This document shows positions 35,356 to 43,804 of a stretch of DNA of 64,000 bases, one piece after another. Position 1 is the first letter of the stretch, and each line of letters begins with the position of its first letter. Source of the stretch: Tundrisphaera lichenicola (GTDB taxonomy: Bacteria; Planctomycetota; Planctomycetia; Isosphaerales; Isosphaeraceae); assembly GCF_051175385.1 (NCBI RefSeq), contig NZ_CP195106.1:5146001-5210000 (forward strand). Reading direction: 5' to 3'. The position numbers and the translations under genes are program-made. The notes below the pieces were generated by a model. It saw only the letters and a list, made by a program, of their open reading frames with translations, ran no database searches and was not told the origin of the DNA.

Positions 35356-35932
35356 GTCTGGGACGTCCTTCGGGGAATCCGGCGGCTTCTCGTCGCTCAG
35401 AGAGTTAGAATTCTAGCGACCAAGATTCCTTCGATCTGGTCGCGAGCACTCCATAATAGCAAGCAGAGCCCAGTCTCTTCAGGATCAATTCCCCGATCGA
35501 GATCGAATCCGGCGAGAATTGGATGAACGCCAGAGCTCTCTGGTTTCACGAATTCTCACCGTTACAATTGATTTGCAAACATTTCCAAGAAGGAGCCGCC
35601 ATCGACCACATGCACTCATGAATCGAGCGGCAAGTTCTTTTCGTATGCCAATCGACCGGAATTCATGTCAATTATTAATTATGCGTAGCGGGACAGAATC
35701 AACAGGACCATGCCTCATGAGATTTTCATATAATAATGTGTGAACTAAACTCATTAGTATCGCATGGAAGCATTTCTGGTAGGATTACTGCAGATCGCCA
35801 TACTCCGCAGGAATAATGGGGGCATTTGTTGAAGCTGGGAGGAATGAGGGATTCATCCCTTCTATGCTTCCCCACAATTAGAAGCATTAAGATTTCTAAA
35901 TTCTAGAATGTTGAGTTCCACTGGAGCTAGAA
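35356..35932. other. Gene-free divergent region between hisS and the 35933 gene
   Basis: These 577 bp are noticeably more AT-rich than their surroundings, especially 35640-35920. I see no protein-like frame. A TATAAT hexamer at 35729-35734 could be a -10 for the rightward gene, but no good -35 lies 17 bp upstream. Promoters for both divergent genes are expected here. Confidence 0.3.
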
Positions 35933-37198
35933 ATGTTCCTCAAACTGCTGATAGTCGTGGGCTCGGTTTTTGTAGGCGAACCGCGCGATCGAGCGGTCGA
36001 GCTTTCGAGGAAATTTCCGGAGTGGTTCGAGACCGCCAGGAAAGGAAGGTTGGAAATCCCCCCGGCCGCCATCCTGAGGGCGATCAACTACCGATATGTA
36101 TTCGTGGGAGGATTTCGGAACGAGCGGATGCCTGGCTATTTCTCCCAGAATCGAGCCGAGCTTTTAGCACTCGGAGTTCCTAAGAAACAGATCCACTTGG
36201 TTAACCCGAGCTCACTGCGGACTATTGAACAAAATGCCGAATTGGTTCGTGACAGGTTCATGACAATTAGCGATGAGGGGCGTGAAAAGATAGTGGTGAT
36301 CGCTCACAGTCGTGGTGCGTGCGATGCATTAAGATTCGCTCTGGGGAACGGATCCTTCGTCCAGGATCATGTCGAGGCATTATTCCTGATTCAGGGTCCT
36401 TTCGGAGGGACAGCTGCAGCCGATTATGCGATCGGACATGGTACTCGGATGGATCGCCGTATGCCATGGATCCATCGAATAGTGGGCCATTTTTCCGGTC
36501 GAATAGTCCGATTTTTCGCTCGACGATCCAATCTGGATGTTTTGATGGATCTGACCTCCGAGAAATCCCATGAGTTCTGGGACCGAATGTTGATCGAACA
36601 CGCCGGCTCGATTGGCATGGTTGGATCGCGAACCTTTTATGTCTGCTCGACCATCGAGCCGAAGCGTCTCCGATTCGTTCGAAGGGCGATCGCCTGGTAT
36701 CTCAAAATCTACCACGGCCCGAGTGACGGGATGATACCGCTTGTGGATCAAATGTTACCGGGGATCGGAACTGTAATCGCGACGCTCCAGGCAAGCCACG
36801 GTGACTTGACGCACCGATTTCCCGCGATCGGTTCCCCGAAATCCATGAGGAAGGCTCTGATCCGAAGTATCTTCATGTCAGTCGGGCTTGCGGAGGAAGA
36901 TCCAACCAGCCTCGGCCTCGATATGAAGTGTTACCGATCGGCCAGGGAAGGGCCGAGTAGGATTCGTCTTCGAAACCGTTTGACAGTAAATGTCTTAAGG
37001 CTAGGTGGATCCCGGGGAGAAGTTGCAAATCGCGAAGCGAGAAGGTTTCCGGTCGGTCAAAGCATTCCGTCAGGATGTGCTAAACCGATCAATACAGACG
37101 CCATCTCCTTCTTCTCGGATTTGTTGCTCTTAAGTAGATCGCCCATCTGGGGATCGATCGGGATCAAGATTGACTCGACCGATTTGTTGTTCTTCTGA
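35933..37198 (+). CDS. Alpha/beta-hydrolase-like protein with antisense-overlapping C-terminus
   Basis: The 421-residue product contains a lipase-like nucleophile elbow VVIAHSRGACDALRF near residue 128 and GPSDGMIPLVDQ, where an acidic catalytic residue could lie; SHGDLTHRF may give the His. Residues after about 320 become Arg/Ser-rich and lack family character. The last 47 codons lie antisense to the end of the matrixin gene on the other strand, so the natural stop may have been lost. GGAG precedes the ATG by about eight bases. The substrate is unknown. Confidence 0.55.
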   Translation: MFLKLLIVVGSVFVGEPRDRAVELSRKFPEWFETARKGRLEIPPAAILRAINYRYVFVGGFRNERMPGYFSQNRAELLALGVPKKQIHLVNPSSLRTIEQNAELVRDRFMTISDEGREKIVVIAHSRGACDALRFALGNGSFVQDHVEALFLIQGPFGGTAAADYAIGHGTRMDRRMPWIHRIVGHFSGRIVRFFARRSNLDVLMDLTSEKSHEFWDRMLIEHAGSIGMVGSRTFYVCSTIEPKRLRFVRRAIAWYLKIYHGPSDGMIPLVDQMLPGIGTVIATLQASHGDLTHRFPAIGSPKSMRKALIRSIFMSVGLAEEDPTSLGLDMKCYRSAREGPSRIRLRNRLTVNVLRLGGSRGEVANREARRFPVGQSIPSGCAKPINTDAISFFSDLLLLSRSPIWGSIGIKIDSTDLLFF

Positions 37199-38496
37199 TT
37201 TGAGGACTTCGGACTGATCGAGTAGTAATCGCCCTGACGCCAAGAATCACCGAACTGGATCCAGCCCTCTTTTGCGTTTGCAGCAAATTTGGACTTGCCG
37301 ATATAGTTAGTGGGTCCGTCGTGATTCTCTTGGCCGGTTTCGTCTCCATTATTGCTTTCGATGTACGAAGCACCTCCTCCCTGATCCGACTGGGCCAGAA
37401 CCTGGGTATTTGGGGGGGAGAGAAGCGGCGGATTATAATTTCCCATATTGACCAGCAATCCGTAAGCGCCGGTACCGTTGGGCCCAGCATTGGAGGCGCT
37501 TACCCTTATGTAATACAGAGTGTTCGGGGTGGCATTGAAGATCGCCGTGCCGATGACCGCGCCGTAGGAAGTCGTTGGCGCTGCAACCTGAGAGAGGCCC
37601 TGAAGATTGGAGTTATAAATCTGAACTTTGGGACTGAGCATGCTCAGATTGCTGGATTGAACAACGACGCTGAAAGTGCTATTGGCATTGGCCGGGGTCG
37701 TAACCTTCATCCAGTAGGATGTTGACGGACTCGTCACGCTCAACGGGCCGAGAATAATTTGGTTGAGATTGTTGATGAATGGGTTCAAATTCGCCGCTTT
37801 ATTCCACCAGAAATTCTGGTTCCCCTGGGTCAATCCATCCTGCTGACGAGAATTCCATATTGACTGAATGCCATTGATGTCATCCGACCCGAGGTATTGC
37901 TGGACCCCATCGTAGTAGGGTTCCATAATTGCATTGGTATCCGTGGAGTGCCCCAATCCCAGCGAATGTCCGATCTCGTGGAGCATGACGGATTCGAGGT
38001 CGTAATTGCTCCCGATGTTCCAGATCTGTGAACTATTCAGGAAGATATCTCCGGAGTCAGATCCACCATTGGCGACGGGAGGCAGCAGTGTGAAACCGAG
38101 GATCCCGGACGATTGCGCAAAACCACCAATCCTGATATCGCCGATCACCGGGCTACCTTGCTGGTAGTTCCCGGAATTCGTGGCCGATCCATCATCCGAT
38201 ACTTGGACGAAATTGATGTTGGCCGCGCTCTGCCAGATCGCGAACGCCTCCTGGATCGATCGTTGCCAGTTACCGGCACCAAATTTGTTATTGAAGGTCG
38301 AAATCAGGTTACTATTGACTCCCCCGAGATTCGTCCCATCGGGAACGATGCTCCAGGTAATTCGGCTGCCAAATTCGAAGTGATTTCCCGTGGTGGAATA
38401 AAGCAGAAGTCGCCCCTCGAGTCCCTCCAAGGACGGCCTTACGGCACGATTTCGGCACGACTTCGACGAAGACGGACGAATGGAGCGGACACTCAT
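37057..38496 (-). CDS. Matrixin-like zinc metalloprotease with LEPR-XLL-type N-terminus
   Basis: The 479-residue exported protein begins with a basic stretch and the planctomycete secretion-type motif SLEGLEGRLLLYS (residues about 22-34). The metzincin site VMLHEIGHSLGLGHS with NAIMEPYY downstream (the Met-turn) makes it a zinc endopeptidase. The C-terminal half is Asn/Ser-rich beta-type sequence resembling PPC-like secretion domains (TPNTLYYIRVSASN), ending in a lysine-containing tail. The last 142 bp overlap the opposite-strand hydrolase gene. Confidence 0.83.
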   Translation of the reverse strand: MSVRSIRPSSSKSCRNRAVRPSLEGLEGRLLLYSTTGNHFEFGSRITWSIVPDGTNLGGVNSNLISTFNNKFGAGNWQRSIQEAFAIWQSAANINFVQVSDDGSATNSGNYQQGSPVIGDIRIGGFAQSSGILGFTLLPPVANGGSDSGDIFLNSSQIWNIGSNYDLESVMLHEIGHSLGLGHSTDTNAIMEPYYDGVQQYLGSDDINGIQSIWNSRQQDGLTQGNQNFWWNKAANLNPFINNLNQIILGPLSVTSPSTSYWMKVTTPANANSTFSVVVQSSNLSMLSPKVQIYNSNLQGLSQVAAPTTSYGAVIGTAIFNATPNTLYYIRVSASNAGPNGTGAYGLLVNMGNYNPPLLSPPNTQVLAQSDQGGGASYIESNNGDETGQENHDGPTNYIGKSKFAANAKEGWIQFGDSWRQGDYYSISPKSSNQKNNKSVESILIPIDPQMGDLLKSNKSEKKEMASVLIGLAHPDGML

Positions 38497-38906
38497 GAGA
38501 GATTTCCCCTCTAATCATGTAACAATCGAATTTACCGGTGGCCCGGAGTTCGTTCTCGATGAGGCCTCAGTATCGGTCGTGAATTCAGCATCTTCAAGTC
38601 GAGATGTTTTTTAACGCAGGTAATAAGAATTTTGAAACACAAATGCTTCATTGGGTTCATCTCCGTGAACTTGCAAAACGCTGAAGAAGCGCTTTGCGAA
38701 CTGCACTGTGGCGTTCCGTCAACATCGACGAGTCTCGGAATCGGTCCAAATTTGATAATCGGACGATTCAGGATGAGCGGTCACTTGGTCAAGTAGTGGA
38801 TAGACCAGAAAGGTCGCTCTAAGCAACACTATGTTAAAAATTTGGAGTCGGGGAGATCTGCCGGCAAGATCACCCGGAAGTTTTGCTCCGGAGGGAGTTA
38901 CCAACC
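38497..38906. other. Divergent intergenic region, matrixin gene / ABC exporter
   Basis: No gene is visible in these 410 bp. The middle (38590-38660) is AT-rich and likely holds the promoters of both divergent genes. A short CGCTGAAGAAGCG hairpin occurs near 38682. Confidence 0.3.
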
Positions 38907-40811
38907 TTGACGAGCAGTGACGGACGAGGCAGCAGGCGACGGTTCGTGGCGTATCGTTCGGAACGAATGAGAAGTGACCAGCAAAATGAAAGCGATGGAA
39001 ATCGCCGAAGTGTTGCAAGGCATCGGTCACTCCCTCAACTCTATCGTGAGCTTTTTGGGCTGCTGAAAGGGCTGAGAGCTTCCTTGCTCCTGGCTCTCTT
39101 GTTGCTTTCTACCTCGACCTCACTTCGTCTTGTGCCCCCGGCGGCAACGAAGTTGGTGATTGATCATGTTCTTCTTGGTAAATCGATACCAGAAGGACTG
39201 CCATCCTGGTTACCAGTTCCCCCGACACCGAGATCTCGACTCGTCGTCCTGGTCGCGGGCGTTTTGGTCGTCTCGATCCTTGGAACCGCGATTGGACTCT
39301 GGAGTCGATGGCTGGGAACTCGATCCAGTAAACGTCTCCAGGTCACCACGCGTCGACGTGTTTTCGAGCATGCGGCCCGGCTTCCGCTCCATCGGGTCTA
39401 TCAGCTCAAGGCTGGAGGCGCAGCTAGCTTGCTCCGTGAGGACGCAGGAGGTGTGGGTGAGTTGATCTTTAGTATGATCTATAATCCCTGGCGGGCCATC
39501 GTCCAGCTACTTGGAGGGCTGGTCATCCTGGCCTGGGTCGACTGGCGACTCCTGTTAGGAGCCCTGGCTCTGGCACCCGGGGCGGTCATCTCGGATCGAC
39601 TTTGGAATCGAAGATTACGACCACTTTATCGTGACGTCCGAAGGCAGCGTCAGGAGATCGACGCTCGGGCCGCCGAGGCTTTCGGGGGGATGAGAGTGGT
39701 TCGTGCGTTCGGTCGCCAGCGTCGGGAGACCGCCCGTTTCGTCGGCGACAACCATTTCATGACCCGTCAGGAGTTGTTTGCTTGGTGGTGGTCGAGGATC
39801 GTCGAGGTTATCTGGGACTTGTTCCTCCCGGCCGCCTCGTCAGCCCTCCTGCTCTTCGGCGGCCTGAGTGTCCTGGAGGGAAGGCTTTCCCTGGGCGATC
39901 TGATGATGTTCCTTGTCTATCTCGCCATGCTACTCGAACCACTCGCCGTCCTGGCGACAAGTGCAACCCAGTTGCAAAACAATCTATCGGGTTTCGATCG
40001 AGTGCTAGACCTTCTGGCCGAACCACGCGAGATGCCCGCCATACCTGGTTCGATTTCGTTGGAGCCGAAGTTGGTGCTGGGGCGACTCTCGCTCGAAGGA
40101 GTTGGATTCACTTACCCAACTTCGGATTCGCCAGTGATTTCGGAAATCAGCCTGGATGTCGAGCCGGGCGAGATGATTGCTCTCGTCGGTCGATCGGGAG
40201 CCGGAAAGACGACCTTGTGCAATCTGATTGCAAGATTCTACGACCCGACTCTTGGAGTGATTCGACTCGATGGAGTCGATTTACGTGAAATCGAGGTAGA
40301 GAGCTATCGACGGGTGCTCGGAATCGTCGAGCAGGATGTTTTCTTGTTCGACGGAACCATCGCCGAAAACATTGAATATGCGGGGCGAAGTTCCTCGCGA
40401 GTTGATGTTGTCATGGCGGCGAAGGCTGCCAATGCCGATGGTTTCATCGAGGAACTACCGGATGGATACGAGACCAGGATCGGAGAGCGAGGCGTCCGGC
40501 TCAGTGGCGGTCAGAGACAGAGGCTCGCGATCGCTCGGGCCATACTCTCTGATCCCAGGATCTTCATACTCGACGAAGCTACGAGCAATCTCGATAGTGA
40601 GAGTGAACGCCTGATCCAGCAAGCCTTAGCCAGGTTAATGAAGGGGAGAACCTCGTTCGTGATCGCCCACCGGCTCAGTACGATCAAGAAGGCTGATCGA
40701 ATCCTGGTTCTTGAGGGCGGGACGATCCTGGAGGCGGGAACCCACGAGGAGCTACTCGATCGCGATGGTGCTTATCGAGGCATGATCGAATTACAATCCA
40801 TGGAAGGATAG
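38907..40811 (+). CDS. ABC-type exporter, fused permease-ATPase (MsbA-like)
   Basis: The protein of about 634 residues has a six-helix ABC exporter membrane domain (LLLALLLLSTSTSLRLVPP, LVVLVAGVLVVSILGTAIGL) and a nucleotide-binding domain. The latter has Walker A GRSGAGKTTL, Q-loop GIVEQDVFLFDG, signature RLSGGQRQRLAIARAIL and Walker B IFILDEATSNLDSESE. Half-transporters of this class form homodimers exporting lipids, peptides or drugs; substrate unknown. I prefer the TTG at 38907 because GGAGGGAG lies 11 bases upstream. The ATG at 38967 is the alternative. Confidence 0.88.
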   Translation: MTSSDGRGSRRRFVAYRSERMRSDQQNESDGNRRSVARHRSLPQLYRELFGLLKGLRASLLLALLLLSTSTSLRLVPPAATKLVIDHVLLGKSIPEGLPSWLPVPPTPRSRLVVLVAGVLVVSILGTAIGLWSRWLGTRSSKRLQVTTRRRVFEHAARLPLHRVYQLKAGGAASLLREDAGGVGELIFSMIYNPWRAIVQLLGGLVILAWVDWRLLLGALALAPGAVISDRLWNRRLRPLYRDVRRQRQEIDARAAEAFGGMRVVRAFGRQRRETARFVGDNHFMTRQELFAWWWSRIVEVIWDLFLPAASSALLLFGGLSVLEGRLSLGDLMMFLVYLAMLLEPLAVLATSATQLQNNLSGFDRVLDLLAEPREMPAIPGSISLEPKLVLGRLSLEGVGFTYPTSDSPVISEISLDVEPGEMIALVGRSGAGKTTLCNLIARFYDPTLGVIRLDGVDLREIEVESYRRVLGIVEQDVFLFDGTIAENIEYAGRSSSRVDVVMAAKAANADGFIEELPDGYETRIGERGVRLSGGQRQRLAIARAILSDPRIFILDEATSNLDSESERLIQQALARLMKGRTSFVIAHRLSTIKKADRILVLEGGTILEAGTHEELLDRDGAYRGMIELQSMEG

Positions 40812-41029
40812 ACTTGACGAGGCCATTATACCCGAGAAGGCGAACCTTTCGGCAGTTCCCTAACTTCGAGTCTCCTCGGGAGTGTTCATTCAGTCAGGTA
40901 AAATGGTGGTGCTCGCGACGCATTGGCATTATCATATCGAGTTATTGCTGATCATATTCGAGGAGGGATCTCATCGAAGCTTCCATCTCGGATGAATCGA
41001 GGGTGAGGCGGCTTCGATTATTGCTATAC

Positions 41030-42244
41030 TAAACCCAAATCTCTAGAGACCGGGATTTTCAGTGAGAGCCCGCCTCGATACCTTGGAGAACCTCAGGAGA
41101 TTGGGATGATCGACTCAGTCACAGGAGGGCCTCGAAAGATCCGCGTCGAGATCCCGAAGTGGGGGCAATCGCTCGATGACCTGCGACGCCTGGCCCTCCT
41201 GGCCGATCACCCCCGCACCCGCGAACGCTTGCTGGCCCTCTCCCTGGTCGCCGACGGCACCCACAACGCTACCTCCTGGGCCGACCAGTTCGGGCGTCAG
41301 GACGACACCGTGCTCGAGTGGGTCCACGACTACAACACTCAGGGGCCCGATGCCCTGACCTTCCGCCGTACCGGCGGGCCGGCCCCCCTCTTGCGCCCGA
41401 TCGAGCCCGGCAACTCGTCGAGGCCGTCACCACCTCCGAGCCGATCGACCACGGGCTGCCCGGCCACGGCTGGACGTTGAAGAGGCTCCGGCTGTGGGTG
41501 CAGAGTAACTTGGGCCGCACCGTGGGACGCCATGCGATCCGGCGGATTTTACTGGCCGCCAAGCTGAGCTGGAAGAGGATCAAGAAGCTGCTGGGCAAGG
41601 CCAAAGCCCCCAGGCGTGGCGAGCCCATCGCCCGGCTCGGGGAGCTATTCGCCCGCGTCTGTCGCGACGAAGTGAGGTTGGTCTACATCGATGAGCCGCA
41701 CTTCCATCAGGATCTGGACGAGGGCTACACCTGGGGTCCCAGGGGCAAGCGGTCCTGGCGGGTCAGCACGTGCCCGGGGCTCTCGCAGCGGCTCAACTGG
41801 TACGGGGCGTACGACTTCACCCACGGGCAATGCCTGATCTGGGAAGGCGGTCGTGCGACGGCAATGCGGCGTACCACTTCCTGAGGTGTGTGGCCCGCTG
41901 GCGGGCCGGCCTTCCCGGAAAGGTCGTGGTGATCTGGAACAACGCCCCCTGCCACATCGCCAAGGTGGTGACCGGGCATGCCGAGGAGTTGGGGGTCGAG
42001 TTGGTCTTCCTGCCGTGCTACAGCCCGGACCTTAACCCGATCGAGAGGCAGTGGGACTGGATGCGCGAGGATGTGACACGGGGCCACTGCCACGCCAGCC
42101 TGGCGGCGTTGAGGGCAGCTTGCCAGCGGTTCATCGCCGGGATCAATGCCGCTCCCGAAACCGTGATCGATCGACTCTGGCCGAAGTTTGAACTCGATCC
42201 GGAGTATGAGTCGAAACTCCTGGTCTCAACGTGAACTGGGATTA
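41030..42244 (+). mobile_element. IS630-family element, copy 2, complete ends
   Basis: The left end is TAAACCC (from 41030) followed by a subterminal GAGACCGGGATTTTC. The right end is GAAACTCCTGGTCTC followed by ten bases and GGGATTA ending at 42244. These are imperfect inverted repeats of about 31-32 bp. TA at each extremity is the expected duplicated target, giving an element of 1215 bp. The right TA forms part of the stop codon of the neighbouring minus-strand gene. The transposase inside is not functional. Confidence 0.85.
41106..42234 (+). pseudogene. IS630-family transposase, copy 2, frameshifted and active-site mutated
   Basis: The first frame runs MIDSVTGGPRKIRVEIPKWG through DDLRRLALLADHPRTRERLL to GGPAPLLRP. 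A -1 change at the C6 tract 41383-41388 gives APDRARQLVEAV and the first catalytic block VYIDEPHF. A one-base loss near 41850, relative to copy 1, ends that frame early (RTTS stop), and the remainder (FLRCVARWRAGLPGKV...ESKLLVST) is in another frame. The second catalytic Asp is Asn (AAC at 41938-41940). Except for the early shift, these are inactivating changes. Confidence 0.85.
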
Positions 42245-43675
42245 GAGGTCCCAAACTCGGGTCCCACCAAGAAAACAAGACACGATACCATCCTCGCTAA
42301 CTTTGAGGACGGGCCCGAACCGGCTGGCGATCATCGCTGCGGTCGTCCTTGCCCCTTCAACTGCCGGAGAAATTGTCCCAGAAGCATCGTGACGAAGGAT
42401 CGCACCATAAGCGAGGAGCCGACCCGATCGATCGGTCGCGATCGCCCCGTCGAGAGCGGCGAACGCTTCGAGAACTGAGGGGTCGAGGTCGGCTATAGAC
42501 CGGCCTCGGGCCAGATAATGCAGCGCTCGTTTCGCTAAAGGGTCACCCGGATTGAGATTGTTGGGTGGATCTGTAGGTTGATCAATGGCGAGGATGTCGT
42601 GTGGAGCAATCAGACGCCCGACTGCGACCGCAGGCTCGTCGATCACGACAAATAGCCCTCCTTGCCTGCACTCAGCCAGGTCGAGTGCGGTCTGAAAGAG
42701 GACTCGAGCCAGTCTCTGATCCTCCAAAGCCGACGACCAGATAGCAAACTTGGTCCAGGGGTCCAGGATTCGCCAACGACCGTGGGAGTAAGCAAATTGT
42801 TGAGAACCGCCCGCAAAAAGCTTGATTTCCTGATTCGGACTCAAAACCAGACAAAGATTCCCGCCATATCGAGTGGATCTTGCATGAGCTGTATAGTCTC
42901 TGGCGCAGGGCACTTCAAGCGTACTAAGGGGAGGAATGGACTCAGCCCATCGGGCAATATCGACTACCTCGATGAGACGTCCCTCGATATCGACAAGATA
43001 GACAGTTCGCTTACCGTCGCAGAGTCGATGAATGCTCTTCAATGCAGTTAGCTCGACCCCGTAAGGCAAAGCATCAGGGCAAACCGGGCGAGATGACTGA
43101 TCGGATCCGAGTAGCAACGCCCCGGTCGAGACTCGACGATTCTCATAGGTCGAAAGGGCGGCAGTCCTCAGCGTTTGAATCGTAGAAGCGATTCGACTCG
43201 GGCGGGGGGATATTTCGGAGTACGCCCAAGGTTCGACGAACGCCGCCACATAATGATCTTCGGAACCGCCTCGGAAAAGTTCCAGACGAGAGGGGTGATC
43301 AATCTGGAATAGATGATGGTGGCGAAGTCCGAGGACGGCTCCAATCGCCTTGATCATCCGGATATCATGTTCGCTGAATCGACGCCCGTCGAATGGTTCG
43401 ACTCCATACCGAAGTCCGAAAAGATCCACCGACACTCGTTGGTCTATTTCATCAACGAGGAGCCGAAAAACCGATCCGGAGGGACGATCGGGCCACGTAA
43501 TTCCCGGCTCGATCTGAAGCACCCGTGCCCTAGGGAAGAAGGTCGCTAGATCACGCCGGAAGACTCCGAGGAATAATTCCGCGATCGCCGTACTCTCTCG
43601 AAGTTCGGGACCATACGCCGGGGTGGTGGAGGTTGCCGACGCCGCCCCGGCCTGGGCGTGGCTCCCGGTTCGCAT
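42242..43675 (-). CDS. GAF-like plus diadenylate-cyclase (DisA_N/DAC)-like domain protein
   Basis: The 477-residue cytosolic protein has two parts. The N-terminal region has a stretch ending GRRFSEHDIRMIKAIGAVLG that resembles the close of a GAF sensor domain. From about residue 310 it matches the DAC fold that makes c-di-AMP: RVLFQTALDLAECRQGGLFV, then LDGAIATDRSGRLLAYGAIL (DGA at 409-411), EGARTTAAMIASRFG and VSEDGIVSCF. The catalytic RHR of GTRHR is GARTT here (Arg 443 kept, His and second Arg replaced), so it may be a nucleotide sensor rather than a cyclase. AAGGAGGAG precedes the ATG. Its stop codon is partly supplied by the adjacent IS630 end. Confidence 0.7.
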   Translation of the reverse strand: MRTGSHAQAGAASATSTTPAYGPELRESTAIAELFLGVFRRDLATFFPRARVLQIEPGITWPDRPSGSVFRLLVDEIDQRVSVDLFGLRYGVEPFDGRRFSEHDIRMIKAIGAVLGLRHHHLFQIDHPSRLELFRGGSEDHYVAAFVEPWAYSEISPRPSRIASTIQTLRTAALSTYENRRVSTGALLLGSDQSSRPVCPDALPYGVELTALKSIHRLCDGKRTVYLVDIEGRLIEVVDIARWAESIPPLSTLEVPCARDYTAHARSTRYGGNLCLVLSPNQEIKLFAGGSQQFAYSHGRWRILDPWTKFAIWSSALEDQRLARVLFQTALDLAECRQGGLFVVIDEPAVAVGRLIAPHDILAIDQPTDPPNNLNPGDPLAKRALHYLARGRSIADLDPSVLEAFAALDGAIATDRSGRLLAYGAILRHDASGTISPAVEGARTTAAMIASRFGPVLKVSEDGIVSCFLGGTRVWDL

Positions 43676-43804
43676 GGCAAGCTCCTCCTTGTGCGAAATC
43701 CGCTCCTTCGGTCACCCCGGAATCATAACGGGACTTGCCCCCAAAAGAAAGTTCGCCTTGCAGCATCAACCTCCGGAGTTCAACCGATTCCAGGTCTTTC
43801 CACT

